Shown: one piece after another, positions 43,515 to 52,240 of the stretch
Layout of the letters: each line of letters starts with the position of its first letter
Numbering within the stretch: the first letter of the stretch is position 1
Origin: CAYULW01 sp964445815
Lineage (GTDB): Bacteria > Bacteroidota > Bacteroidia > Flavobacteriales_E > Vicingaceae
Reading direction: 5' to 3'
DNA: 64,000 bases
Assembly (NCBI GenBank): GCA_964445815.1
Contig: CAYULW010000003.1
Coordinates: 558,001 to 622,000 of the forward strand
Made by a program: the position numbers and the translations under genes
The notes under the pieces: generated by a model
What the model was told of the DNA's origin: nothing
Seen by the model: the letters and a program-made list of their open reading frames with translations, nothing else
Databases searched by the model: none

Positions 43515-44861
43515 ATGTTTGAAAATTTATCAGACAAGTTTGAGCGGGCGTTTAAGGTTCTAAAAGGTCAAGGTCAAATTTCTGAAGTTAATGTTGCTGA
43601 AACAACGAAGGAGATTCGTAGAGCACTTTTAGATGCAGATGTCAATTACAAAACCGCAAAGAATTTCTCAGATGCAGTAAAGGAAAAAGCAATTGGTCAG
43701 GATGTGCTAACTTCAGTTTCTCCCGGACAATTGTTTACTAAAATCACTCATGATGAGCTAACTGCTCTGATGGGAGGAGAGGAAACTGAGTTGAATCTCA
43801 AAGGGAACCCTGTAATTATTTTAATAGCCGGATTGCAAGGTTCCGGGAAAACAACTTTTACCGGTAAGCTTGCTTATCACCTTAAGAATAAAAAAGGGAA
43901 AAGTCCATTTTTGGTGGCAGGAGATGTATACAGACCTGCAGCGATTGACCAATTACATGTCTTAGGCGAGCAAGTGGGTGTTCCTGTCTTTTCAGATAAA
44001 GAGAATAAAAATCCTGTCGAGATTGCTCAAAATGCCATTAGAGAGGCTAAATCAAAGGGGCACGATGTGGTGATTGTGGATACGGCGGGACGTCTGGCGG
44101 TTGATGAACAAATGATGAATGAGATTGCGGCAGTAAAATCATCAATACAGCCAACGGAAACCTTATTTGTGGTAGATTCTATGACAGGTCAGGATGCAGT
44201 AAATACGGCTAAAGCATTTAATGAACGCATTGATTTTGACGGAGTAGTTTTAACAAAGCTAGATGGAGATACGAGGGGAGGAGCAGCACTTTCAATCCGT
44301 TCAGTTGTAGATAAGCCCATAAAGTTTGTCGGAACGGGTGAAAAGATGGAAGCACTGGACATCTTCTATCCAAAGCGGATGGCAGACAGGATTCTTGGGA
44401 TGGGAGATGTGGTTTCTTTAGTAGAGAGAGCGCAAGAACAATTCGATGAAGAAAAAGCAAGAAGACTTCAAAAGCGGATTGCAAAAAATCAGTTTGACTT
44501 CAATGATTTTATGGATCAAATCCAACAAATTAAGAAGATGGGGAATGTCAAGGATTTAATGGGTATGATTCCTGGTGTAGGCAAAGCGATGAAAGATGTA
44601 GATATAGAAGATGATGCATTTAAGCATGTAGAGGCAATGATCCAATCCATGACCCCGGAAGAGAGACAAAATCCAGACATCATTAATGGTACAAGGCGAA
44701 GAAGAATAGCAGCCGGTAGTGGGAGACCTGTGCAGGATCTGAATAAATTGATCAAGCAGTTCAATGAAACCAGCAAGATGATGAAGTTAATGGGAAATAA
44801 GAAAAATCTGGCACGTATGATGAGCAATATGCCTAAAATGCCAGGCGGTTTTAAAAGATAG
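43515..44861 (+). CDS. ffh: Signal recognition particle protein (SRP54)
   Basis: GTPase of the signal recognition particle that targets nascent membrane proteins to FtsY. The 448-residue product has the N domain, then the G domain with G1 AGLQGSGKTTFTGKLA near residue 103, DVYRPAAIDQL, VDTAGRL (G3) near 194, TKLDGDTRGGAALS (G4 region) near 246 and VGTGEKMEALDIFYPKRMADRILGMGD. The C-terminal M domain is methionine-rich, ending RMMSNMPKMPGGFKR. A TAAATTTG box at 43488-43495 and an AAGGAG directly before the ATG support this start. folD follows after 1 nt. Confidence 0.97.
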   Translation: MFENLSDKFERAFKVLKGQGQISEVNVAETTKEIRRALLDADVNYKTAKNFSDAVKEKAIGQDVLTSVSPGQLFTKITHDELTALMGGEETELNLKGNPVIILIAGLQGSGKTTFTGKLAYHLKNKKGKSPFLVAGDVYRPAAIDQLHVLGEQVGVPVFSDKENKNPVEIAQNAIREAKSKGHDVVIVDTAGRLAVDEQMMNEIAAVKSSIQPTETLFVVDSMTGQDAVNTAKAFNERIDFDGVVLTKLDGDTRGGAALSIRSVVDKPIKFVGTGEKMEALDIFYPKRMADRILGMGDVVSLVERAQEQFDEEKARRLQKRIAKNQFDFNDFMDQIQQIKKMGNVKDLMGMIPGVGKAMKDVDIEDDAFKHVEAMIQSMTPEERQNPDIINGTRRRRIAAGSGRPVQDLNKLIKQFNETSKMMKLMGNKKNLARMMSNMPKMPGGFKR

Positions 44862-44862
44862 T

Positions 44863-45744
44863 ATGCAAATTTTAGACGGAAAAAAAACGGCTGAAGAAAC
44901 GAAGCTGGAAGTAGCTACAGAGATAGAGTCGATAAAATCTGAAGGAGGAAAAATTCCTCATTTGGTAGCTGTTCTGGTTGGCAACAATGGTGCAAGCATT
45001 ACCTATGTGAATGCAAAAATTAAGGCTTGCGAGAAAGTGGGGATGAAAAGTACCATATTGCGTTTAAGTGATACCATAACTGAAAAAGAACTGTTAAAAA
45101 AGGTAGCTCAGCTTAATGATAATGATGATGTTGACGGATTCATTGTCCAGTTGCCTTTGCCAAAGCACATTAACGATAAGAAAATAACCGAAGCCATTAG
45201 CCCAAAGAAAGATGTAGATGGATTTCACCCGACCAATTTTGGGCGAATGATGCTGAATTTACCTACATTTTTGCCTGCGACTCCGTATGGTATTCTACAA
45301 TTGATTGAACGATACAACATAGAAACCACCGGTAAGCATTGTGTTGTAGTTGGCAGAAGCTCAATCGTTGGTACACCAATAGCCAACTTAATGTCGCGCA
45401 ATTCGTACCCGGGCAATTGCACGGTGACGCTTACACATAGCAGAACGACTAATTTGACCGAGATAACAAAAATAGCGGATATTTTAATTGTGGCCCTGGG
45501 CAAACCGGAATTTATAACAGCCGATATGGTCAAAGAAGGGGTTGTGGTATTTGATGTTGGAATAACAAGAAAAGCGGATAAGAGTAAGAAGTCAGGTTAT
45601 AAGCTTTATGGAGATGTAAAGTTTGATGAGGTGGCGGAAAAAGCGTCATTTATTACCCCTGTTCCGGGAGGTGTAGGCCCAATGACTATTGTGTCTTTAT
45701 TGAAAAACACATTGTTGGCGGCAAAAGATAAACAAGCGGGTTAA
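44863..45744 (+). CDS. folD: Bifunctional methylenetetrahydrofolate dehydrogenase/cyclohydrolase
   Basis: Interconverts 5,10-methylene- and 10-formyl-tetrahydrofolate, supplying formyl groups to purine synthesis and initiator tRNA. The 293-residue product has the catalytic ASITYVNAKIKACEKVGM segment (Tyr and Lys near residues 49-53), GFIVQLPLPKHI near 94-105, the NADP-binding VVVGRSSIVGTPIANLM near 160-176, and the closing PVPGGVGPMTIVSLLKNTL. All parts are present and length is normal. It follows ffh by 1 nt and is probably cotranscribed with it. Confidence 0.97.
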   Translation: MQILDGKKTAEETKLEVATEIESIKSEGGKIPHLVAVLVGNNGASITYVNAKIKACEKVGMKSTILRLSDTITEKELLKKVAQLNDNDDVDGFIVQLPLPKHINDKKITEAISPKKDVDGFHPTNFGRMMLNLPTFLPATPYGILQLIERYNIETTGKHCVVVGRSSIVGTPIANLMSRNSYPGNCTVTLTHSRTTNLTEITKIADILIVALGKPEFITADMVKEGVVVFDVGITRKADKSKKSGYKLYGDVKFDEVAEKASFITPVPGGVGPMTIVSLLKNTLLAAKDKQAG

Positions 45745-45761
45745 CCTAAATGAAATTAGAT

Positions 45762-45769
45762 TAAATTTG
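45762..45769 (+). promoter_or_regulatory. Probable -7 element of the Crp/Fnr-glutaredoxin pair
   Basis: TAAATTTG is an exact TAnnTTTG match 17 nt before the regulator ATG at 45787, giving a leader of about 12 nt. The -33 TTG is not evident. Confidence 0.45.
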
Positions 45770-45786
45770 GGAAACTCAGGTAAAAA

Positions 45787-46470
45787 ATGACAGCACAGCA
45801 TTCTAAATTATGGTATCTTGAGAGAATTAATCTGCTGAAAGATCTTTCTGAAGACGAAATGCGTTTAATAGATCAGCGTACTGCTGTTAAAACTGCAGCG
45901 AAGAATGAATATGTGTACTTTCCTGACGAGCCCAGTAAAATCATGTTTTTTCTTAAGCGAGGCAGAATAAAGATTGGTACTTATTCGGACGAAGGCAAGG
46001 AGATTATCAAAGCAATATTATACCCCGGTGAAGTATTTGGCGAGATGGGTGTAGTGGGAGAAGAGACGAGGAAGGACTTTGCCGTTGCTATGGATACAGA
46101 TACCAGAATGTGCACAATATCCACCGAGGAGTTCAGGGAAATTTTAACAGAAAACCCAAGATTAAGTATAGAGTTGACGAAGAGCATTGGTGAAAAGATG
46201 CGTCGAATAGAGCGTCGCCTTGAGTCTTTAGTTTTTAAAGATGCTCGTCAACGGGTCATTGATTTTATGATAGAAATGGCCGAAAGATATGGTATAGCAA
46301 TAGGGGATGAGACCTTGGTGAAGCATAATTTAACTCATCAGGATATCGCCAATTTAACGGCTACGTCCAGGCAAACAGTTACTACGGTTTTAAATGATCT
46401 GAAAGAAAAGGATTTGATCTACATGGAGAGAAACCGATTCCTGATCAGAGATACAAGTCAACTAGAATGA
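45787..46470 (+). CDS. Crp/Fnr-family transcriptional regulator
   Basis: A 227-residue regulator with a cyclic-nucleotide-binding-type barrel (about residues 15-130: VYFPDEPSKIMFFLKRGRIKIGTYSDEGKEIIKAILYPGEVFGEMGVVG) joined by the long dimer helix (LSIELTKSIGEKMRRIERRLESLVF) to a winged helix-turn-helix. The recognition part is LTHQDIANLTATSRQTVTTVLNDLKEKDLI near 178-208, the Crp pattern. The barrel lacks an N-terminal cysteine cluster like that of Fnr, so it is not an obvious Fe-S oxygen sensor. The cAMP-contact pair (GE..RS) is not clearly kept. It overlaps a mini-glutaredoxin gene by 4 nt, which hints at a redox or stress role. Confidence 0.93.
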   Translation: MTAQHSKLWYLERINLLKDLSEDEMRLIDQRTAVKTAAKNEYVYFPDEPSKIMFFLKRGRIKIGTYSDEGKEIIKAILYPGEVFGEMGVVGEETRKDFAVAMDTDTRMCTISTEEFREILTENPRLSIELTKSIGEKMRRIERRLESLVFKDARQRVIDFMIEMAERYGIAIGDETLVKHNLTHQDIANLTATSRQTVTTVLNDLKEKDLIYMERNRFLIRDTSQLE

Positions 46471-46682
46471 AATATCGATTATTTATTGGCGAAAACTGCC
46501 ATCAGTGTCAGGATGTAATTAATGCTCTTGATTCAATGGGAATAGATGTTGAAATAATTAATGTTGACCTTAGTAATCAAAAGCCGCCAATCAAAGTATT
46601 TGCTTATCCGGCATTGTTTCAGGAAAATAATCTGTTAAGATACGGTTCGGATATTATTCACTTCTTAAAAAAAGAGGCATAA
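46467..46682 (+). CDS. Glutaredoxin-like small protein
   Basis: A 71-residue single-domain protein: MKYRLFIGENCHQCQDVINALDS, with a CHQC active site at residues 11-14 at the start of the first helix, then VEIINVDLSN and IKVFAYPALFQENNLLRYG, in which a cis-Pro (Tyr-Pro) precedes the third strand as in thioredoxin folds. This is a minimal glutaredoxin or NrdH-like fold; length is slightly below typical NrdH (75-80). It is translated with the Crp/Fnr regulator (ATGA overlap) and followed at once by a bidirectional terminator. A role in keeping the regulator or a shared target reduced is possible but not shown. Confidence 0.82.
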   Translation: MKYRLFIGENCHQCQDVINALDSMGIDVEIINVDLSNQKPPIKVFAYPALFQENNLLRYGSDIIHFLKKEA

Positions 46683-46708
46683 AAAAACCCCGAAAGTTTT
46701 CGGGGTCT
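46681..46708. terminator. Bidirectional terminator
   Basis: ACCCCGAAA and TTTCGGGGT pair around a GTT-like loop, with an A-run before and TCTTT after. It serves the glutaredoxin gene on the plus strand and the RRM gene on the minus strand, where the T-run is stronger (seven T). Confidence 0.83.
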
Positions 46709-46712
46709 TTAC

Positions 46713-46961
46713 TTATTTTTCTTCTCTGGGGTTTGCTTTTGTAACTCTAAGGTTTCTGCCCATATGGTCGAAACCATCTAGGGCTTCTATAGCGGCTTGG
46801 CCTGGTTCATCATCCATTTCTACAAAACCGAAACCTTTTGATCGACCTGTAAATTTGTCTGTGATAATTTTAACTGAGTTGACATCGCCATATTCAGCGA
46901 AGAGATTTCCTAGGTCATCAACTGTTGACTTGTAAGAAATATTACCTACGTAAATGTTCAT
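46713..46961 (-). CDS. RNA-binding protein with one RRM domain
   Basis: An 82-residue protein formed almost wholly of one RNA recognition motif. RNP2 is NIYVGNISY at residues 2-10 and RNP1 is KGFGFVEM at residues 43-50; both have the aromatic residues that stack on RNA. The tail is short and basic/acidic (KANPREEK), with no Gly-rich extension. Small RRM proteins of this type are abundant in Bacteroidota and cyanobacteria and act as global RNA binders, perhaps as functional stand-ins for Hfq. It is monocistronic and uses the shared terminator. Confidence 0.93.
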   Translation of the reverse strand: MNIYVGNISYKSTVDDLGNLFAEYGDVNSVKIITDKFTGRSKGFGFVEMDDEPGQAAIEALDGFDHMGRNLRVTKANPREEK

Positions 46962-47067
46962 GATATAAATATTAGTGAATTGCCAAAGTAAGGCAAATAT
47001 TCCTAATATCCTGAATTACAAGAGAAAAATTAAAAAAGGGTTAACCTTAAATTAAAGCTACAGCAAT

Positions 47068-47613
47068 TTACTGACTCTGATCAAAAATGCTATTAAAGTT
47101 TTTTTGATAGCTAGCCCAATCCATTTCTCTGTATTTATTCTCAGCAAAAAACATCAGTATGGGTTCTATGTTTTTTGCACTTTGATATCCGGCAACTGGT
47201 TGAAGCATATTGACTTCTTCATCTAGATAGACTATGGTGGGGTAAGACATTTTTCCTTGCATTAAAGCAATTGCAATTTGATGCGGATTACGTCTTCGTT
47301 CTGGAAACTCATTGATGTATACTTTCCCTCCAATCCGCATAGTGTCCTTTGTTTCTGCATTAATTTTAACAGGGTAATAATAAGTGTTTACAATTTTTAC
47401 AATTTCAGGATGACTAAAAGTAGTTGCTTCCATTTTTTTACACCAACCACACCAAGTTGTCCACATGTCTATTAAAAATTTTTTCGGTTCTTTCTCATTT
47501 TTAGCGATCGCTTCTTCAAAACTTAGCCATTCTATTTTATCCTGTGCGACAGAATCTAAAGAGAAAATGAAGCAAAAAAGTAGAACGTTAAAATAGAATA
47601 GAAATCTTTTCAT
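47068..47613 (-). CDS. Exported thioredoxin-like protein
   Basis: A 181-residue protein with a signal peptide (KRFLFYFNVLLFCFIFSLDSVAQ). The thioredoxin fold has KKFLIDMWTTWCGWCKKMEATTF with a CGWC active site near residue 55-58 and YPTIVYLDEE with a cis-Pro before the third strand. WCGWCKKME is close to the DUF255/thioredoxin_7 type. Around the middle is an insertion, VKINAETKDTMRIGGKVYINEFPERRRNPHQIAIALMQGKMS, longer than in plain thioredoxin. Probably a periplasmic oxidoreductase. The downstream gene-end region 46962-47067 holds no gene. Confidence 0.87.
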   Translation of the reverse strand: MKRFLFYFNVLLFCFIFSLDSVAQDKIEWLSFEEAIAKNEKEPKKFLIDMWTTWCGWCKKMEATTFSHPEIVKIVNTYYYPVKINAETKDTMRIGGKVYINEFPERRRNPHQIAIALMQGKMSYPTIVYLDEEVNMLQPVAGYQSAKNIEPILMFFAENKYREMDWASYQKNFNSIFDQSQ

Positions 47614-47622
47614 GTTCTAAAA

Positions 47623-48042
47623 TTAAATTATTTTATGTAGAATCTTTATTCTGAGACATTGAACCTCAATAGATTTAACATTTTTAAACGAAAAGCGCCA
47701 TGTGAGAACAGCTTCATTTGCGGAACTGATTTTTTGAACATCTAAAATTTTACAATATGCATGTATTGTTTCATTGGCATATATCGGAGCTTTAAATTGC
47801 CATTTGCTGACCTCTAAACCCGCAATTACAGAATCACCAAATAAGGGTATCCAAGCTTTAGGATAAAAATGCATAAAAGCATGACTTCCGCTAGTAACTA
47901 AGCCTCGAAATCTACTTTCTTTGGCTTTTTGAGAATCAGTATGAAAAGGGAGGGGGTCTAGACGCTGAGCAAATGCTATAATTTCTTCTTCACTAAACCT
48001 GTGTTTTCCCAGTTCATACCTATTTGATTTTCTAAACTTCAT
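47623..48042 (-). CDS. MaoC-like dehydratase family protein
   Basis: The frame is open to 48069, but I choose the ATG at 48042 (MKFRKSNRYELGKHRFSEEEI), which gives 139 residues and a normal hot-dog start; the longer form adds an unlikely nine residues. FAQRLDPLPFHTDSQKAKES carries the Asp and His of the MaoC hydratase motif (D-x-x-P-x-H), followed by RGLVTSGSHAFMHFYPK, the hot-dog helix, and the WQFKAPIYANETIHAYCKI strand pair. Such proteins hydrate enoyl-thioesters. It is divergent from the hydroxylase gene and lies just upstream of the thioredoxin-like gene. Substrate unknown. Confidence 0.83.
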   Translation of the reverse strand: MKFRKSNRYELGKHRFSEEEIIAFAQRLDPLPFHTDSQKAKESRFRGLVTSGSHAFMHFYPKAWIPLFGDSVIAGLEVSKWQFKAPIYANETIHAYCKILDVQKISSANEAVLTWRFSFKNVKSIEVQCLRIKILHKII

Positions 48043-48121
48043 CTTATTTAAAATGAGTACAAATCTCATAAAAATTAGGGGCTTAGTTTGAAATCAGTTA
48101 AATTTGACATTTTTAAAAATT

Positions 48122-49075
48122 ATGCACGCATATCTTTTCTCAGGGGTTCAAAAAATTACAGTTGAAGACATCTCTCAACTGGACTTTACTACGGTAATCT
48201 GGTTTGCAGCTCCCATCATGTTTTCTTTTGTTTTAATCGAATATTTAGTTGGTAGAAAACACTACAAGAACCTTTACTCAGGAAAAGATTTTTTAGCCTC
48301 TCTCACCATTGGCTTGGTAAATGTCGGTTTGAATGGCTTTATGAAGATAGGCATGTTTGTTGTGTTTGTATTCTTTTACAACCTTTCTCCACTTAGAATA
48401 CCGCATACATGGTGGTCCTATGTCCTATGTCTGATTGTGTTGGATTTCTGTCGATATTGGGCGCATCGCATTGCTCATGAGCAACGTTTCTGGTGGTCCA
48501 CTCATGTTGTACATCATTCATCAGAGCATTATAATCTTTCGGTTTCTTTTCGCTTGTCATGGACCCAAAATTTAAAATTGGTCTTCTTTCTTCCCGTAAT
48601 TTTGATGGGCTTTGATCCTTTGGTGTTTTTTATTGTGCATCAAATAGAGGTATTGTACCAGTTTTGGATACACACGGAATTAATCAGAAAATTACCGCGC
48701 CCGATAGAATATATTTTTACCACTCCTTCTCATCATCGAGTGCATCACTCGGTAAATGAAAAATATTTGGATAAAAATTACGGTTCAACTTTTATCATTT
48801 GGGATAGAATGTTCGGAACCTTTGAGCCGGAATCTGAACAAGCCATCTATGGAATCACTAAACCCGTTAATTCTTTTAATCCTGTATACCTAGTTTTTCA
48901 CGAATGGATGGCAGTTGGAAAAGATCTTTTGAAAGCCAGATCTTTGAAACAGGCTTGGCACATACTTTTTGGAAGCCCCGTGGATAAACAAAAAGAAGAA
49001 ATGGCTAAAATCAATAGGGATGTAAAGACCGTCGATCCAAAAGAAGAAGTTAATTCTGTAAAGAAGCGCGCCTAA
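48122..49075 (+). CDS. Sterol desaturase/fatty acid hydroxylase family membrane protein
   Basis: Di-iron membrane oxygenase family, 317 residues. A TTG at 48104 in frame is unlikely to be the start because TAAATTTG, an exact -7 promoter box, occupies 48099-48106; the ATG at 48122 follows. Four to five hydrophobic segments precede and surround the histidine boxes: HRIAHEQRFWWSTHVVHHSSEH (HxxxH and HxxHH) and TPSHHRVHH, the eight-His pattern that binds iron. NYGSTFIIWDRMFGTFEPE is the usual closing motif. The C-terminal tail is charged (KEEMAKINRDVKTVDPKEE). Substrate could be a lipid, carotenoid or sterol-like molecule; no neighbour decides it. Confidence 0.9.
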   Translation: MHAYLFSGVQKITVEDISQLDFTTVIWFAAPIMFSFVLIEYLVGRKHYKNLYSGKDFLASLTIGLVNVGLNGFMKIGMFVVFVFFYNLSPLRIPHTWWSYVLCLIVLDFCRYWAHRIAHEQRFWWSTHVVHHSSEHYNLSVSFRLSWTQNLKLVFFLPVILMGFDPLVFFIVHQIEVLYQFWIHTELIRKLPRPIEYIFTTPSHHRVHHSVNEKYLDKNYGSTFIIWDRMFGTFEPESEQAIYGITKPVNSFNPVYLVFHEWMAVGKDLLKARSLKQAWHILFGSPVDKQKEEMAKINRDVKTVDPKEEVNSVKKRA

Positions 49076-49711
49076 TTACAAACTCATCTGTCCGGCTATT
49101 ATACGATCACTATTTGCCTGATTAATTGCAGTGGCTTGTATAAATAAGCGACTGTTAGCTAATTCTAATTTTATATATCCGAAATGTTCGGCGTTATTTT
49201 CAATTGACTTAATAGAAATATAAACAGGGCCTCTGGTGGGTGGCATGCCAATAGCATCATAATAAATACCTTGATTTACCCAATTTGTACTTAATAAGCT
49301 GTCATTAAATTGGTACACATCAAGCTGATTTGTAGAGCCTCCAACAAAGTTGTTCCCTAAAGTTCTGATTTCAACAGTATACCTATAAATGGGGCAACCT
49401 GCTGATTGAACAGATTGATGAGAAATGGATAGACTTACATCAAAATAACTATCGGATAGGTCAACAGAAATGGCCTTTCTTTTTTGACCTGGGAAAAGTA
49501 GAAAGCATTGGTTGACCAAATTAATTGAATCATATGAGGCTAAAGCTACTACAGGGCTGTACTCCTTATAAATGAATTCCGGTTTAAAAACAAATTGATC
49601 GGTATTTCCATGTGGAGATTCTTCTTCGGTTTCGCAGCTTATAGTTGAGCTTAGAGTATATAATAACACTACCCCATAAAGCAAATACAATTTTTTTTTT
49701 GTCCTATACAT
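49076..49711 (-). CDS. Lipoprotein of unknown function
   Basis: A 211-residue product with a lipoprotein signal (KLYLLYGVVLLYTLSSTISCE, Cys26) and a mature start rich in Glu (ETEEESPHG). The rest is beta-rich: KRKAISVDLSDSYFDVSLSIS, YRYTVEIRTLGNNF, GYIKLELANSRLFIQATAIN. It contains two more cysteines (Gln-Cys-Phe and Gly-Cys-Pro) that could bond. I recognise no family; a single envelope beta-sandwich is probable. Its stop lies next to that of the convergent hydroxylase gene with no spacer. Confidence 0.72.
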   Translation of the reverse strand: MYRTKKKLYLLYGVVLLYTLSSTISCETEEESPHGNTDQFVFKPEFIYKEYSPVVALASYDSINLVNQCFLLFPGQKRKAISVDLSDSYFDVSLSISHQSVQSAGCPIYRYTVEIRTLGNNFVGGSTNQLDVYQFNDSLLSTNWVNQGIYYDAIGMPPTRGPVYISIKSIENNAEHFGYIKLELANSRLFIQATAINQANSDRIIAGQMSL

Positions 49712-49754
49712 TTAAGTTGAAAATGATTGTATGGCATACTTAAAAAACAAATGT

Positions 49755-52070
49755 TTAAACCCTTAAACCAATTACACAGACATCATCCACCTGTTCTTCT
49801 TCGCCTTTCCAGTCATTAAAATGTGTTTTGATGCTATCCAATTGCTCGTCCATATTTAGATTTTGAATGGTCAATAAAAAGCGTTTAAAGTTAGGTGACT
49901 TCAGCTTTTTCCCTTTTTCTCCTCCAAACTGATCAACATAGCCATCACTGAAAATATAAATACTGTCTCCTTGATTAAGTTGAATGGTATGATTGCTAAA
50001 AGCTTTGATCTCAAAATGTTTGCCAATTGGCTGTTTGTCAGCTTTAATCTCTTCGATTTCACCTTCTCCTTTTCTAATGATCCATAAAGGGTTATGTGCT
50101 CCTGAGTAATTTAGCTCTTTAGTAAAGGTATTGAAAGCGCATAAAGCAATATCCATTCCGTCATTCACTTCTTCTTCAGATTTTTCAAAACGTTGAATGA
50201 CCAATTCTCTTGTTTTATCTAAAATTTCACCGGGATGGATTAAATCGAATTCATTTACAGATTTATTAAGTGCATTACTGCACACAACAGATACCATAGC
50301 GCCTGGAACACCGTGGCCGGTGCAATCTGCTGCTGCAAAAAATACCAGCTCCTGACCTTCAACATTTTTTTTATGTTCCATCCAGTAAAAGTCACCAGCC
50401 ACAATATCTTTAGGTTGATAATAAATAAAGCTATTTGAGAGCTTAGCTTTTACAAGTTTTAAAGGAGGAAGTATAGCTTCTTGAATTCGCTTAGCATAAA
50501 TGATGCTATCTGTTATTTCCTTATTCTTTTCTGAAAGCTGTTCATGAGCTTCTTCGACCTCCGCCTTTTGTTGATCTACTATATGTTTTTGTTTTTCAAT
50601 TATTCTTTTTTGTCGTCTGGTTATTCTAAATCGATTAAACATTATTCCTCCAAATATGGTGAGTAAGCTAATGCCACCAAGAAGAGCATAGCGCTGTGTT
50701 CTTTCATGTTCTAACTGAGCTTCTTGTTTCGCCATTTGAGCATCTACCACTTTTTTGGCCTCTGCAGTTTTTATGCTATCAGAGATAACTTGCTTTTCAT
50801 ATTTGTATTTAAACTCTTGCCTAATAACTTCTTTTGTATTTTCTTCATTTTCAATACTATCTCTTAGAGTAATGTATTTTTCAAGCATTTCAAGTGCAAT
50901 TTTATGATTGCTCAAACTTTTGTGAGTTAGCCAAAGAGATAGATAGATATCTCGAGTAAGTTTAATGTTATTCAAGCCGGAAGTTAACTTAAGTGATTTG
51001 TAATCATAATCTAAAGCTTTTTTGTTCTGACCTAGAGTTCTACTTAGGTCACCTAGGTTATGTAACAATCGTGCTTCGCCTTCTCGATTTTGGATTGTTA
51101 TGAACATATTTAAACTTTTTCTATAATAGACAAGAGCTGAATCGTAAATAAGCTGCTCATAGAATATTTGACCAATGTTTGAAAAGGCATTAGCAATACC
51201 CAGTTTATCTTCAGTTCTAAAATCAATTGCTAGACTTTTTTTATAAAAGTCAATAGCGGAATCTAATTCACCTAAGGCTTGATATGTAGTGCCAATATTA
51301 TTAAGCGATGCTGAAATATTGGTGCTATCCTTTAGATTTAGCCCTATTAATAGTGCCTCTTTTTGGAGATTCAAAGCCTTAGAATAATTTTTTTGACCCT
51401 TATAAAGCAAACCTAAATTCCCATATGTGCTTATTAGACCTAAGCTATCTTCCAATTCTTCTCTAACTTTAAGGCTCTTTACTAATATTTCGATCGCATT
51501 AGAAATATCTCCCTGTACTCTATATATTGCTCCTAGGTTGTTTAGAGCTTTTCCTAGAAGTACTTTATCATTCATTTGTTCAGAAACAAATGCAGCTTTT
51601 TTAAAATATGTAATTACAGAATCTAGCTTACCTTGATAATAGAGTATAATAGCAATGTTATTGTATGAACTAGCGATATTTCTTTTGTCTTTATTTAATT
51701 TATGAAGGTCTAATGCCTTTCGATAATTATGAATTGCAGATTCATAATTTGCCTTTTGTTGATCTATTCTTCCATATTCGTTAAGTGTAAAAGCTTTTGC
51801 TTTTCTATAAAATTTAATGTTGAGATCTTTTACATTCTCATAACTGTTAGATACTAGATTATCTATTTTTTCGAGTATTTTATTTCTATCCTTAGGTAAT
51901 TTAACTTCGATTAAATTATACCATTCTATATATGAATTGATTATTGTAGAATCATGATTGGCTGTTTTTATACTTTCCTTTAAGGAGTCCAATTTTGTTA
52001 ACCCTTTTTCAGAAAGTTGAGATATAGAAAGAAGTGGAATAAAGAAGAAGATAGTAAATAGCTTTTTCAT
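49755..52070 (-). CDS. TPR-containing SpoIIE/PP2C-type protein phosphatase, membrane bound
   Basis: The open frame reaches 52127, but the ATG at 52070 (MKKLFTIFFFIPLLSISQ, a clean signal peptide) is the likely start, giving 771 residues. Residues about 75-430 contain some eight TPR repeats (for example YESAIHNYRKALDLHKLNKDKRNIASSYNNIAIILYYQGKLD), all outside the membrane. A coiled helix leads to one transmembrane segment (YALLGGISLLTIFGGIMF, near 480), then a second coiled coil and a SpoIIE-type phosphatase domain: DFYWMEH, FFAAADCTGHGVPGAMVSVV, VNDGMDIALCAFN and IYIFSDGYVDQFGG with metal-binding Asp residues. This layout is common in Bacteroidota. It may oppose a kinase such as the SiaB homologue about 30 kb away; that is inference. 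Confidence 0.9.
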   Translation of the reverse strand: MKKLFTIFFFIPLLSISQLSEKGLTKLDSLKESIKTANHDSTIINSYIEWYNLIEVKLPKDRNKILEKIDNLVSNSYENVKDLNIKFYRKAKAFTLNEYGRIDQQKANYESAIHNYRKALDLHKLNKDKRNIASSYNNIAIILYYQGKLDSVITYFKKAAFVSEQMNDKVLLGKALNNLGAIYRVQGDISNAIEILVKSLKVREELEDSLGLISTYGNLGLLYKGQKNYSKALNLQKEALLIGLNLKDSTNISASLNNIGTTYQALGELDSAIDFYKKSLAIDFRTEDKLGIANAFSNIGQIFYEQLIYDSALVYYRKSLNMFITIQNREGEARLLHNLGDLSRTLGQNKKALDYDYKSLKLTSGLNNIKLTRDIYLSLWLTHKSLSNHKIALEMLEKYITLRDSIENEENTKEVIRQEFKYKYEKQVISDSIKTAEAKKVVDAQMAKQEAQLEHERTQRYALLGGISLLTIFGGIMFNRFRITRRQKRIIEKQKHIVDQQKAEVEEAHEQLSEKNKEITDSIIYAKRIQEAILPPLKLVKAKLSNSFIYYQPKDIVAGDFYWMEHKKNVEGQELVFFAAADCTGHGVPGAMVSVVCSNALNKSVNEFDLIHPGEILDKTRELVIQRFEKSEEEVNDGMDIALCAFNTFTKELNYSGAHNPLWIIRKGEGEIEEIKADKQPIGKHFEIKAFSNHTIQLNQGDSIYIFSDGYVDQFGGEKGKKLKSPNFKRFLLTIQNLNMDEQLDSIKTHFNDWKGEEEQVDDVCVIGLRV

Positions 52071-52240
52071 TGTATTATATGCTTCAATTGATTTGAAAAG
52101 GAAAAATAGTGAAATGTAGCATTCCAATTAGATTAAAATGTTAACCCATTAACTGTTAAAACTACTGTTAATAATTCGGTTTTTGAAACATAGACTGGCC
52201 TTGACACTTTCTTTACTTTTAAGGCTTTCCAAAGGAGTTT

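Noticed and set aside
48104..48121. TTG at 48104 as start of the fatty acid hydroxylase gene
   Set aside because: It lies inside an exact TAAATTTG -7 promoter box; the ATG at 48122 is the first sensible start.
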